Of a stretch of DNA of 64,000 nt, positions 8,159 to 16,300 are shown piece after piece. Every line of letters begins with the position of its first letter. The stretch's first letter is position 1. The position numbers and the translations under genes are program-made. Location of the stretch: contig CAZIYJ010000007.1 in the NCBI GenBank assembly GCA_964543475.1, positions 1-64,000 on the forward strand. The letters run 5' to 3'. A model generated the notes under the pieces. The model saw only the letters and a list, made by a program, of their open reading frames with translations, did no database searches and was not told the DNA's origin. Source of the stretch: JAYSYM01 sp964543475. Lineage in GTDB: Bacteria; Bdellovibrionota; Bdellovibrionia; Bdellovibrionales; JAMPXM01.

Positions 8159-9771
8159 ATGGGTGCAGCAGAAATTCTCTTAGAACATCGTCAAGGCGAA
8201 AAGATTCGTAGGAACCTTCGAGTGAAGGCGAATCGTGATATCTTCGTTATTGGCTCCTCAAAGCACGCCGACTTACGGCTCACTGGAGACGACGTTCGCG
8301 GTTGCCACACTGTCCTTCGCTATAAACATCCAAATTGGTATGTTTGTGATGTGAGTGATGTTGGTTTTGATAATGTTGAGCGAAAATTAGAAAAAGATGA
8401 AATTGTTCAAATCGGTAAACATCAACTCCGACTTGTTAAGCACGAGCGAGAAGTGAAATTATTTAATGAAGAGACGACGCCAAACGGTCAGTTAGCTCTT
8501 CATCAAGTAGTCGTGTTCAGAAACAAAAAAGTAGTTGATACGACTGTGTTACAGCCGGGCACTCCTTATGTTTTCTATCGTGGTTCCGAGCAAGTCTCTT
8601 TGCCAGCTCCAATCGACAGTAAATGGAAAGTCTCTGAAATCGGCAAGTGCACGATCCAGCAACGTTTGATTCCTGCTCAATCACTGATTGGCGCAGAGAA
8701 GATTACTGTTGAGAGAGATATCAAGAAGCCGTTCTTAGCAATGCTGTTGCTATTGGGACTTCTGACTTTGATTACAGCGATTTGGCCAAAAGGTGAAACG
8801 ACCGTTGCAAATTTAGATGAAAAATCAAAAGAGATTATTTTCAATGCTAAAGCGATTCAAAAGAAGCGAATCGAAGCAAAGAAACTTGTTGGCGCCAAAG
8901 TTAAAAAAGGTGGAACAAGCCAAAACAATCCAAACGTATCTTCAAGAAGCAATCAGCCTGAAGAATCAACGGCTCCAAAAGTTTCTGCTAAGGCGACACA
9001 GGCACTAACTAGTTTGCGCAACTCTGGATTGAATGCGTTGATTGGCAAAATCGCTAAGCGTGCTGCNNNNNNNNNNNNNNNNNNNNNNNNNNNNNNNNNN
9101 NNNNNNNNNNNNNNNNNNNNNNNNNNNNNNNNNNNNNNNNNNNNNNNNNNNNNNNNNNNNNNNNNNGCAACTCTGGATTGAATGCGTTGATTGGCAAAAT
9201 CGCTAAGCGTGCTGCTAAGTCTGGTACTCAGATCTCTGCACACGGCGTAACGCCAGACACAGTGGGTGCAGGGCGCGCATTCTTTAGCAACGGTACCTCA
9301 ACTGTTGGTGGCGGAGGCTCGGCTGCAAAAGTTGGATCTTCATATCGCCTCGGTGGAATCGGAACAAAAGGTGTTGGTGGCGGAGCTTCAAACTACAGCG
9401 ATGGCACCGCACTAGCTGGCGGAACTGTTGGTATGGGTGACGTTGCAATCGCCGAAGAAGAAACAATTATCGACGGCGGTTTGGACCGCGAAGTGATTGC
9501 AGAAGTCATTCGTAAAAACTTAGGTCAGATTCGTTACTGCTATGAACGCCAATTAAGTTCAAACCGTGAATTATACGGTAAGATTATGGCGAAATGGGTC
9601 ATCGGCGCTGATGGTTTAGTTATGGATCCAAAGATCGATAACACAACTATGAAGAGCTCAATGGTTGAAGGCTGCGTCCTTCGCCGTATCGCGAGCTGGA
9701 AGTTCCCACTTCCAAAAGGTGGAACTCAAGTAAAAGTAACTTATCCATTCTTGTTCAAGGCATTGGATTAA
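8159..9771 (+). CDS. FHA - membrane helix - AgmX/TonB C-terminal protein (interrupted by a scaffold gap)
   Basis: Read through after collapsing the false gap, this is a 487-residue protein. Residues 1-100 form an FHA-like domain (VIGSSKHADLRL, RGCHTVL), a phosphothreonine-binding fold in the cytoplasm. One membrane helix follows (about 187-205, FLAMLLLLGLLTLI), then a Lys/Ser and later Gly-rich linker, and an AgmX/TonB-type C-terminal domain with QIRYCYERQL, GKIMAKWVIGADG, CVLRRIASWKFPLPKGG and TYPFLF. Such proteins carry motor energy across the periplasm; the layout matches my recollection of GltG in the Myxococcus gliding machine. The sequence holds 100 N between two copies of the same 49 bases; removing 149 bases restores one frame. 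Last gene of the operon, followed by a terminator. Confidence 0.85.
9018..9215. repeat. identical 49-bp ends on both sides of the gap
   Basis: Bases 9018-9066 and 9167-9215 are identical over all 49 positions. They abut the N run directly. This is the pattern left when two contigs with overlapping ends are joined by a fixed spacer instead of being merged, so it is not a biological repeat. Confidence 0.93.
9067..9166. other. 100-N scaffold gap
   Basis: Exactly 100 N, a common default spacer length. It interrupts the FHA/AgmX gene. The flanking sequence overlap indicates that no bases are really missing. Confidence 0.97.
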
Positions 9772-9800
9772 TTTTTAGACTCAGAGGGGCTTTGGGGGAG

Positions 9801-9830
9801 AGGCGCAGTTGTTAAGACTGCGCCTTTTTT
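9801..9830 (+). terminator. intrinsic terminator of the motor operon
   Basis: AGGCGCAGT (9801-9809) pairs with ACTGCGCCT (9817-9825) around a 7-base loop and is followed by a T run to 9830. It stands 30 bp after the stop of the FHA/AgmX gene. Confidence 0.92.
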
Positions 9831-9886
9831 ATTTTAGACGGCAGACACCGTATTGCCAGGATTAGCGTCGAAGCGTAAGGTGGTTC

Positions 9887-11401
9887 ATGTCGAACGAATC
9901 ACGATACAATCCTGAGCCGCGCCACCTAGAGCTGGGTGATGAATTTTTTGATAGAGTGAAGGCCGCCAATTTTCCCGAAGCAAAGATTCGCTTTAGGAAT
10001 CAAAGGTGGGCTGAACAGGTCGGTCTAGGGGCGCTAACTGACAAAGAGTGGATCGAACACTTTTCAAAATTTAATCCGCTTGAAAATAATCTCACAGAAC
10101 CACTTGCGCTAAGATATCACGGCCATCAGTTTCGAACTTACAATCCAGATCTGGGTGATGGGCGCGGATTTTTATTTGCTCAACTAAGAGATCAGCAGAA
10201 TAGACTTCTTGATTTGGGAACGAAAGGCAGTGGGCAAACTCCTTGGTCACGAAGTGGCGATGGGCGACTCACTCTCAAAGGTGCAGTGCGAGAAGTGCTT
10301 GCAACTGAAATGCTTGAAGCACTTGGAGTGAATACTTCAAAAACTTTTAGTGTCATCGAAACAGGTGAGAATCTCGAGCGCAACGATGAGCCGTCGCCAA
10401 CACGTTCGGCAGTGCTCGTGAGACTCAACCATTCGCACGTAAGGTTCGGATCCTTCCAGCGCCCAGCAGTTCAGGGGAGACCCGATTTGATTGAGCAGCT
10501 GCTAAGATACTCAGTGACATATTACTATCCTGAATTGGCGAAACAGTTTGGATTGAATCAATCGATCTGGAAGACTCATCAGCTCGATGTACGAGAGCTC
10601 GCGGCGAAATTCCTCGAGGCAGTCACTGAGAACACCGCCGCACTTTGTGCCCAATGGATGATTGCAGGTTTTGTTCACGGAGTTCTCAACACCGACAATA
10701 TGAATATCACTGGTGAGAGCTTCGATTACGGGCCGTATCGTTTCCTCCCGCAATTCGATCCTGCATTTACAGCTGCCTATTTTGATCATTCAGGTCTGTA
10801 CTCTTTTGGTCGCCAACCAGAAGCTTGCATTTGGAACCTCGAACAACTTGCTTCTTGCTTAGCTCTGTTGATTCCTGAAAAAGAGATTGAAGCTGATCCA
10901 GAATTAGCGACTGAGTCACTGAGAGCGTCTCTTGGTAAATTCGTTCCGCGTTTCAACACTGAGTTTTTTCGGTTGTTCTGTCGCCGGCTTGGGGTTGATC
11001 ATCGGCCGCTGCAGGCTAGTACCGATGCTCCAGCAGGGTTTCTTCAAAGTGCTTTTGAGTTTTTAAAATCTTCTCAAGCTGGATACGATCAGTTCTTTTT
11101 TGATTGGTACGGCGGGCTTTTGAGCGAGAACCGGGCCAAGTCGAGCCCAATCGCGGAGCTTTATCAAAGAGAAGATTTCAAGCCGTTCTACGAAATTCTT
11201 CGAACGTTGCCAGCTCTGCCTGCGGCAGAGCCGATCCTCGACGGATTATATTTCAAAAGACGCTTTCCCACATCAATGCTAATTGACGAAATCGAAGCGA
11301 TTTGGTCAAAGATTGCAACCGCCGACGACTGGTCTGATTTCTACGATAAGATCGAAGAAGTCAGAGATATGGGAAAAGTATATGGATACTCTAACTACTG
11401 A
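9887..11401 (+). CDS. selO: SelO/YdiU-family protein adenylyltransferase
   Basis: 504 residues. SelO is a pseudokinase-fold enzyme that transfers AMP to Ser/Thr/Tyr of target proteins and is linked to redox stress. Family motifs are present: YHGHQF...GDGRGFLFAQL, the nucleotide-binding GTKGSGQTPWSRSGDGRLTLKGAVRE and the catalytic-loop region HGVLNTDNMN followed by DYGPYRF. Many family members end in a conserved Cys or selenocysteine; no such C-terminal motif is visible here. The next gene (TruC) starts 20 bases inside its 3' end, so the two are co-translated. Confidence 0.93.
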   Translation: MSNESRYNPEPRHLELGDEFFDRVKAANFPEAKIRFRNQRWAEQVGLGALTDKEWIEHFSKFNPLENNLTEPLALRYHGHQFRTYNPDLGDGRGFLFAQLRDQQNRLLDLGTKGSGQTPWSRSGDGRLTLKGAVREVLATEMLEALGVNTSKTFSVIETGENLERNDEPSPTRSAVLVRLNHSHVRFGSFQRPAVQGRPDLIEQLLRYSVTYYYPELAKQFGLNQSIWKTHQLDVRELAAKFLEAVTENTAALCAQWMIAGFVHGVLNTDNMNITGESFDYGPYRFLPQFDPAFTAAYFDHSGLYSFGRQPEACIWNLEQLASCLALLIPEKEIEADPELATESLRASLGKFVPRFNTEFFRLFCRRLGVDHRPLQASTDAPAGFLQSAFEFLKSSQAGYDQFFFDWYGGLLSENRAKSSPIAELYQREDFKPFYEILRTLPALPAAEPILDGLYFKRRFPTSMLIDEIEAIWSKIATADDWSDFYDKIEEVRDMGKVYGYSNY

Positions 11402-12137
11402 ACAAACACTCCCAACCAAGTTCACGGTTTTGGCTCAAGATTCAACTTATATTGCGATTGATAAGCCCTCAGGTTTTCACGTTCATCAACCTGAGTATCC
11501 GAACAAAAGAGTTTCGAGAGAAGTTGTTTGCCTTGGTTTGCTTCGCAATCAAATCGGCCAGTACGTCTATCCTGTTCATCGCCTAGATGTCGGCACGAGT
11601 GGAATTTTAGTTTTTGCACTAAGCTCCGAAAGCGCTTCTAAGTTTGGAAAAGCATTCAGAGAGAATCGTTCACAAAAAACTTATTACGCAGTTGTCCGCG
11701 GCTATTTGAAAGAAGATAAAGCGAGAATTGAGATCCCGCTTGAAAGTGATTCAACTGGTGAGCTTTATAATGCAATTACAGATTACGAAGTCGTAGGCAA
11801 AGTTGAGCTTCCGTATGCAGTAGGTAAGAGATATCCAACGAGTCGCTATTCACTCGTAAAAGTATCTCCGGTCACTGGAAGATTTCATCAGATTCGAAGG
11901 CATTTCGCGAGACTCTCTCACCCAGTTATCGGCGATTGCATGCACGGAGATTCGCACCATAATCGTTTTTTCCGAGAGCAACTCGGAATTCAAGGCCTCA
12001 TGCTTCGTGCAAGCATTTTAGAAATTGATGAACCGGCAGTGCAAATAAATCTCACCTCAGTGTGGCCACAGAATTGGAAGACGATGTTCGAGAAGACGGG
12101 ACTTTCAATCTCGGCTGCGGACTGTCAGCAGGTCTAA
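11382..12137 (+). CDS. truC: tRNA pseudouridine synthase TruC
   Basis: 251 residues, RluA/RsuA-like superfamily. Makes pseudouridine 65 in tRNA in the E. coli enzyme. Motifs: IAIDKPSG near the N-terminus, the catalytic motif HRLDVGTSG with Asp69, and GRFHQIRRHFARLSHPVIGD near residue 170. There is no S4 domain, and the RDQIG...HRLD-type segment (RNQIGQYVYPVHRLD here) points to TruC rather than RluA/C/D. I take the ATG at 11382, which overlaps the end of selO by 20 bases; a more upstream in-frame start at 11283 would lie deep in selO and adds unrelated sequence. Confidence 0.88.
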   Translation: MDTLTTEQTLPTKFTVLAQDSTYIAIDKPSGFHVHQPEYPNKRVSREVVCLGLLRNQIGQYVYPVHRLDVGTSGILVFALSSESASKFGKAFRENRSQKTYYAVVRGYLKEDKARIEIPLESDSTGELYNAITDYEVVGKVELPYAVGKRYPTSRYSLVKVSPVTGRFHQIRRHFARLSHPVIGDCMHGDSHHNRFFREQLGIQGLMLRASILEIDEPAVQINLTSVWPQNWKTMFEKTGLSISAADCQQV

Positions 12138-12248
12138 ATAATATCGATACAGTTTCGAAAGAATCTCATCTAGCGCTCATGCTAGTGTCGTCTCATTGTA
12201 ATCAGCTAATTAATTTTAATTTTATTGGCTAATTTTAGGAGGCAAGCA

Positions 12249-12554
12249 ATGGACAGAAGATCAGAAATTAAAACAGATATGGCGGCAGCGAAAAACAATC
12301 AAGTGAGTCCGAACATTCAAGAAGATAAAGTCACTCGTGCGATCGAAAATCAAACGGCAAAAATACCGAGTGTTGGTTATCTGGGTTTGGCTTTTGGAGC
12401 GATGGCGCTTTCGGCAGTGACGACAATCTTTTTCAATAAGAAGCCGCTCGGAAACTTCATTGGTCTTTGGGTCCCGAGCATCTTGATTATGGGTCTTTAC
12501 AATAAGGTTGTAAAAATTGAATCAGAGTTAGTGAGCTCAAAACAGCTCCACTAG
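12249..12554 (+). CDS. small inner-membrane protein
   Basis: 101 residues. I use the ATG at 12249 since GGAGG lies just upstream (12238-12242). A polar N-terminal 45 residues is followed by two membrane helices (about 47-65 and 72-90). No family recognised. It probably sits as a hairpin in the inner membrane. It converges with the M48 protease gene four bases away. Confidence 0.7.
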   Translation: MDRRSEIKTDMAAAKNNQVSPNIQEDKVTRAIENQTAKIPSVGYLGLAFGAMALSAVTTIFFNKKPLGNFIGLWVPSILIMGLYNKVVKIESELVSSKQLH

Positions 12555-12558
12555 TTTG

Positions 12559-13356
12559 CTATAATTTGCATGTCGGCTTATTTCTCACACTCTCGTAAGC
12601 CGGCATTGCTTTCGGGATATTTGATTGTAGGTCTCGAATGCGACGTTCGTTAGAGGGGTGAGTCGAAAGAAACTCCGGAGGAGCTGCTCCGCCTGAGGCC
12701 GCCTTCATATTCTGCCAAAGATTAACTGACTGGCGCGGATCGAAACCGGCTCGGGCCATGAGATCAAGGCCAATCAAATCACTTTCAGATTCTTGATCGC
12801 GCGAATAGTATAGCAGACCTACTTGCGCTCCTACTCCAGCTAATCCAAGAATAATTTGGTTTCGTTTACTCTCAGTGCCAGCAACGATTCCTCCAGCAGT
12901 AAGTAAACCCTGCGCCGCGAGTGTTTGCGATACGCGCTCTGATCCGTGACGAGCTAAGACGTGACCAATTTCATGACCAACAACCGCCGCAAGCTGATCG
13001 GCATTTTGCGCTGCTTTTAATAATCCCGTGTACACTCCGATTTTTCCGCCTGGGAGTGCAAATGCATTTACTTGATCTGACTTAAAGACAACAACTTCCC
13101 AGCTACGACCTTTGCCGTCGGAATCGACGACTTTTGTTAATGGGGCTACTACACACTTTACGTAATTTAAAATTTTGGGATCAGTCTCAGATGGCGTGTC
13201 TTGCTTCATTTGAGTAAAAGCCTGAACGCCCATGCTATTCATCTGTGAATCACCGAGAAGAATAAGCTGTCTTCTTCCGGTCGGAGAAGTTGAGCAAGCA
13301 GAAATTAATCCACCTAATACCAATAGCGCTATCGAGTGACGAAGTTTCAGCGACAT
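12559..13356 (-). CDS. M48-family metalloprotease lipoprotein
   Basis: 265 residues. Lipoprotein signal peptide with lipobox LISAC (Cys21). The zinc motif HEIGH is at 128-132 and the third ligand is probably the Glu in QESESDLIG downstream; the usual substrate-strand region ALPGGKIGVYTGLL precedes it. The family includes E. coli LoiP, YcaL and BepA, which degrade misfolded outer-membrane proteins. No TPR domain, so closer to LoiP/YcaL than BepA. Periplasmic, lipid anchored. GGAG lies upstream of the ATG. Confidence 0.9.
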   Translation of the reverse strand: MSLKLRHSIALLVLGGLISACSTSPTGRRQLILLGDSQMNSMGVQAFTQMKQDTPSETDPKILNYVKCVVAPLTKVVDSDGKGRSWEVVVFKSDQVNAFALPGGKIGVYTGLLKAAQNADQLAAVVGHEIGHVLARHGSERVSQTLAAQGLLTAGGIVAGTESKRNQIILGLAGVGAQVGLLYYSRDQESESDLIGLDLMARAGFDPRQSVNLWQNMKAASGGAAPPEFLSTHPSNERRIRDLQSNIPKAMPAYESVRNKPTCKL

Positions 13357-13475
13357 GTAGAACTCCTAAAAGCGAGAGCACTGTGCATAAAGATACATCA
13401 ACTCTCGACGTCAACATCATGTTACCTCAGCCTGATTTTGTCTATCCTATCTGTAACTGTAGAGCGGAGGCTCCG

Positions 13476-13682
13476 ATGAATTCTAAAAAAAACAGCCCGA
13501 CACGTACGCCAGATGATTACGCCCGTCAGCAAGAAGACATTCGCGCCACCCAAGTTCACGGAGAGAGCAGCCTTCACCGCGACACTGAGCAGCCCGAGTT
13601 AAATCGCACAAGTGAAGATCGTGAAAGGGCGCAAGGCGTTCAAAAGGGCAGCGGTAAACCGGTCGAAGACGCAAAGCTATAG
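13476..13682 (+). CDS. small hydrophilic protein
   Basis: 68 residues, highly charged, rich in Asp, Glu, Arg, Gln and Ser, without hydrophobic segments, so probably intrinsically disordered. The start at 13476 has GGAGG seven bases upstream, the main reason to call it real. No family recognised. It lies alone between the divergent protease gene and the transporter. Confidence 0.6.
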   Translation: MNSKKNSPTRTPDDYARQQEDIRATQVHGESSLHRDTEQPELNRTSEDRERAQGVQKGSGKPVEDAKL

Positions 13683-13715
13683 CGTTTACTTTTAACCTTT
13701 GCTACCTTTTTGGGA

Positions 13716-14849
13716 ATGAAAAGCACACGTCCTTCGATTGGTGATTGGGCCCTTTCTACTCAAAAAAGACAAACTGTCGCTGATCGCGCCGGAAAATATC
13801 ATGACCTCCGGGGTTGGTTCATTCTTGTCACAGCAGTGCTCTTGCTTTGGCTTTGCTTAAGCTTTTTGAAACCAGTGATCATGGGAGCCATCTTCGCGGT
13901 TATTTTGTATCCGCTTTTGCTTCGCTGGAAATCGAATCGAATTCCTTTGTCTCTCCGCGCACTCTCGCTCACGCTCGGTTTTCTAATAGTGTTTCTTGTT
14001 CCATTTACACTTCTTATCTATCTCGGTATTGATGTCGCGCTCGACAAGATGACAGTGGTGCAAGCTGCGTTTCAAACTCCAGTTTCTGGCCAATCAATTA
14101 ATTCAAACCAAGTAATGGAGATTTTAGGACTTGATGCTTGGCTTACGCGCATTCAAGAAATTGTTCCTCTGAGCCAATCTCAGATAAAGGGATTTTTATT
14201 AAAGACAGTGCAAGCCTCAGCCTTGTTTCTAACGGGTGTCGCTCAAGGACTCATCGCAGACATACCGAGACTCGTTATTTCGACGTTTGTTATTTTACTC
14301 ACGATCTACTTCTTGTTGATCGATGGGCACAGAGCAGTTCAGTTCGTTAGAGCCAACTCGATCTTTAGTCCGCGAAAGACCAATGAGCTTTTAAATCTTG
14401 GACAAAGTCTTTGTCACTCTGTTCTGGTCGCAACGATATTAGCAGGAGTGGCTCAGGCTGCATTGGTCGTGGGTGCGTGTTTGCTCGCGGGCATTGACCT
14501 CCATACTGTCGCTCTCATCGGATTAATTTCATTTATGGCCTCGTTCCTTCCGTTGATTGGCAACGCTCCAGTTACTGCGGGGCTCATCCTTTACGCATTT
14601 GCAATTAACGATTCAACGAGTTTGGTGATCTTCGTGATTTCCGCTTTCTTGGTTTCAGTCGCCGATAACATCGTTCGACCTTTAGTGCTGAGTGATGGAG
14701 CGAAACTCCATCCGCTCGTCGCATTCGTGGCCGCATTTGGTGCTCTAGACGCAATTGGTTTCTACGGACTATTTATCGGTCCAGTGGTGGCGGGAATCTT
14801 CTTCTATTCACTTTCAATTGTTACGCGGTCAACTAAAGCTCGAACCTGA
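13716..14849 (+). CDS. AI-2E-family transporter (PerM/YdiK type)
   Basis: 377 residues with about eight membrane segments: one pair near residues 33-65, another at 68-90, a long extracytoplasmic region, then helices from about 160 to the end. The C-terminal signatures FLPLIGNAPV and SVADNIVRPLVLS, followed by HPLVAFVAAFGAL and GFYGLFIGPV, are typical. Members are suggested exporters of autoinducer-2, ions or unknown solutes; substrate is not predictable. Start chosen at the ATG 13716 rather than the TTG at 13710; no clear ribosome binding site is seen. Confidence 0.87.
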   Translation: MKSTRPSIGDWALSTQKRQTVADRAGKYHDLRGWFILVTAVLLLWLCLSFLKPVIMGAIFAVILYPLLLRWKSNRIPLSLRALSLTLGFLIVFLVPFTLLIYLGIDVALDKMTVVQAAFQTPVSGQSINSNQVMEILGLDAWLTRIQEIVPLSQSQIKGFLLKTVQASALFLTGVAQGLIADIPRLVISTFVILLTIYFLLIDGHRAVQFVRANSIFSPRKTNELLNLGQSLCHSVLVATILAGVAQAALVVGACLLAGIDLHTVALIGLISFMASFLPLIGNAPVTAGLILYAFAINDSTSLVIFVISAFLVSVADNIVRPLVLSDGAKLHPLVAFVAAFGALDAIGFYGLFIGPVVAGIFFYSLSIVTRSTKART

Positions 14850-14874
14850 GTTTCTTCTCTGCTATAAGTTCTAA

Positions 14875-16299
14875 ATGGCAGAACAGTTTCATCTAAAACC
14901 GACATTGGCCAAGTATGACTTAGTCGTCATCGGCTCTGGTCCGGGCGGGCAAAAAGCAGCGCTTCAAGCGGCAAAGCTCGGCCGCACTTCGGTAGTGATT
15001 GAAAAAGATCGAATGGGTGGAGCTTGCCTTCATACCGGAACCATTCCAAGCAAGACTCTCCGCGAGGCTGCGCTCGGCGAAACTCTCATCGATGTCAAAG
15101 GCCGCGATATTCACAACGCCGTGATGAACCGAACTCGTGCGGTGATTGAAGACGAAACAACGATTATCGAAAATCAGCTCTTTAGAAACAAAGTCGAATA
15201 CATCGGTGGACTGGGTACATTCGTAGGACCGCACCGAGTTCAGATTCGAAATGCGGCCGGTATTTTTGAAATTGAGGGCGAATTTATTGTCATCGCGACA
15301 GGGACCCGTCCGCGAAGGCCCGAGGGATTTACTTTTGATAGTAAATACATTCATGACAGCGATTCGATTCTTGAAATGTCGACCCAGCCAAAGACAATGG
15401 CGGTTCTTGGAGCCGGAGTCATTGGCTGCGAGTACGCAAGTATTTATGCGCGTATGGGTGTGAAGGTTACATTAGTCGATCGCAAACCTGATTTATTGAA
15501 GTCAATCGACGACGAAATTACAGAGGCACTTCGTGCCGAGTTTACCAAATCTCACATTGAAATGGCTTTCGACGTTGATTACAAAAATGTTGAAGTTGTA
15601 AAGAGCGATGGCAAGCGCAAAGTGAAAATCGAGATGAAGCTTAATTCAGCTTCAAGTTTTGAAACTCGACATTTCGATACAGTACTTGTTTGCGTCGGTC
15701 GAGTCGGGAACGTTGAGCATCTAAATTTGGATGCCGCAGGAATCACAGATAAAAATGATCGCGGACTAATAGTCGTCAACTCGAATTACCAAACTTCGGT
15801 TCCGCATATCTATGCGGTCGGAGATATTATCGGCGCGCCGGCTCTTGCTGCTTCAAGCGCTGAACAAGGGCGACTTGCAGCACTTCATGCCTTCATGAAG
15901 GAGCCCGCGAGATTTCCGACTACTTTTCCCTATGGAATTTATACGATTCCAGAGATCTCTTCTGTCGGAGCCCAAGAAGTTGAGCTTAAATCGCGAAACA
16001 TTAAATACGTAGTTGGCAGAGCTAACTACCGAGAGATCGCTCGCGGAAAAATTCTTGCAGATGAGCACGGGTTTTTAAAATTACTCGTCGATTGCCGCAC
16101 GCAGCGTATCTTAGGCGTTCACGTTATTGGAACTGGCGCAACGGAGCTAGTTCATATCGGACAAACAGCCATGGCATTTGGAGCGACAATCAAATTCTTC
16201 GTCGATAATGTCTTCAATTATCCGACGCTCGCCGAAGCTTACAAAGTTGCGGCCTACAATGCTCTTAACAAAATTTCTAAGCTTGGCGAGATCGACTAA
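14875..16299 (+). CDS. sthA: soluble pyridine nucleotide transhydrogenase
   Basis: 474 residues. A flavoprotein that exchanges hydride between NADPH and NAD, balancing the two pools in the cytoplasm. The FAD motif GSGPGG is at 20-25. The redox site reads GGACLHTGTIPSK: Cys51 is present but its usual partner is Thr56, which is the SthA signature and separates it from lipoamide dehydrogenase (CxxxxC). A second dinucleotide motif GAGVIGCEYASI and the C-terminal dimer region HIGQ...LAEAYKVAAYNAL are clear. It converges on pepN, one base apart. Confidence 0.9.
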   Translation: MAEQFHLKPTLAKYDLVVIGSGPGGQKAALQAAKLGRTSVVIEKDRMGGACLHTGTIPSKTLREAALGETLIDVKGRDIHNAVMNRTRAVIEDETTIIENQLFRNKVEYIGGLGTFVGPHRVQIRNAAGIFEIEGEFIVIATGTRPRRPEGFTFDSKYIHDSDSILEMSTQPKTMAVLGAGVIGCEYASIYARMGVKVTLVDRKPDLLKSIDDEITEALRAEFTKSHIEMAFDVDYKNVEVVKSDGKRKVKIEMKLNSASSFETRHFDTVLVCVGRVGNVEHLNLDAAGITDKNDRGLIVVNSNYQTSVPHIYAVGDIIGAPALAASSAEQGRLAALHAFMKEPARFPTTFPYGIYTIPEISSVGAQEVELKSRNIKYVVGRANYREIARGKILADEHGFLKLLVDCRTQRILGVHVIGTGATELVHIGQTAMAFGATIKFFVDNVFNYPTLAEAYKVAAYNALNKISKLGEID

Positions 16300-16300
16300 C

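Noticed and set aside
9067..9166. Possible frameshifted pair of genes or tandem duplication at the gap
   Set aside because: The 49-bp identity directly at the N run and frame restoration after collapsing point to an assembly join.
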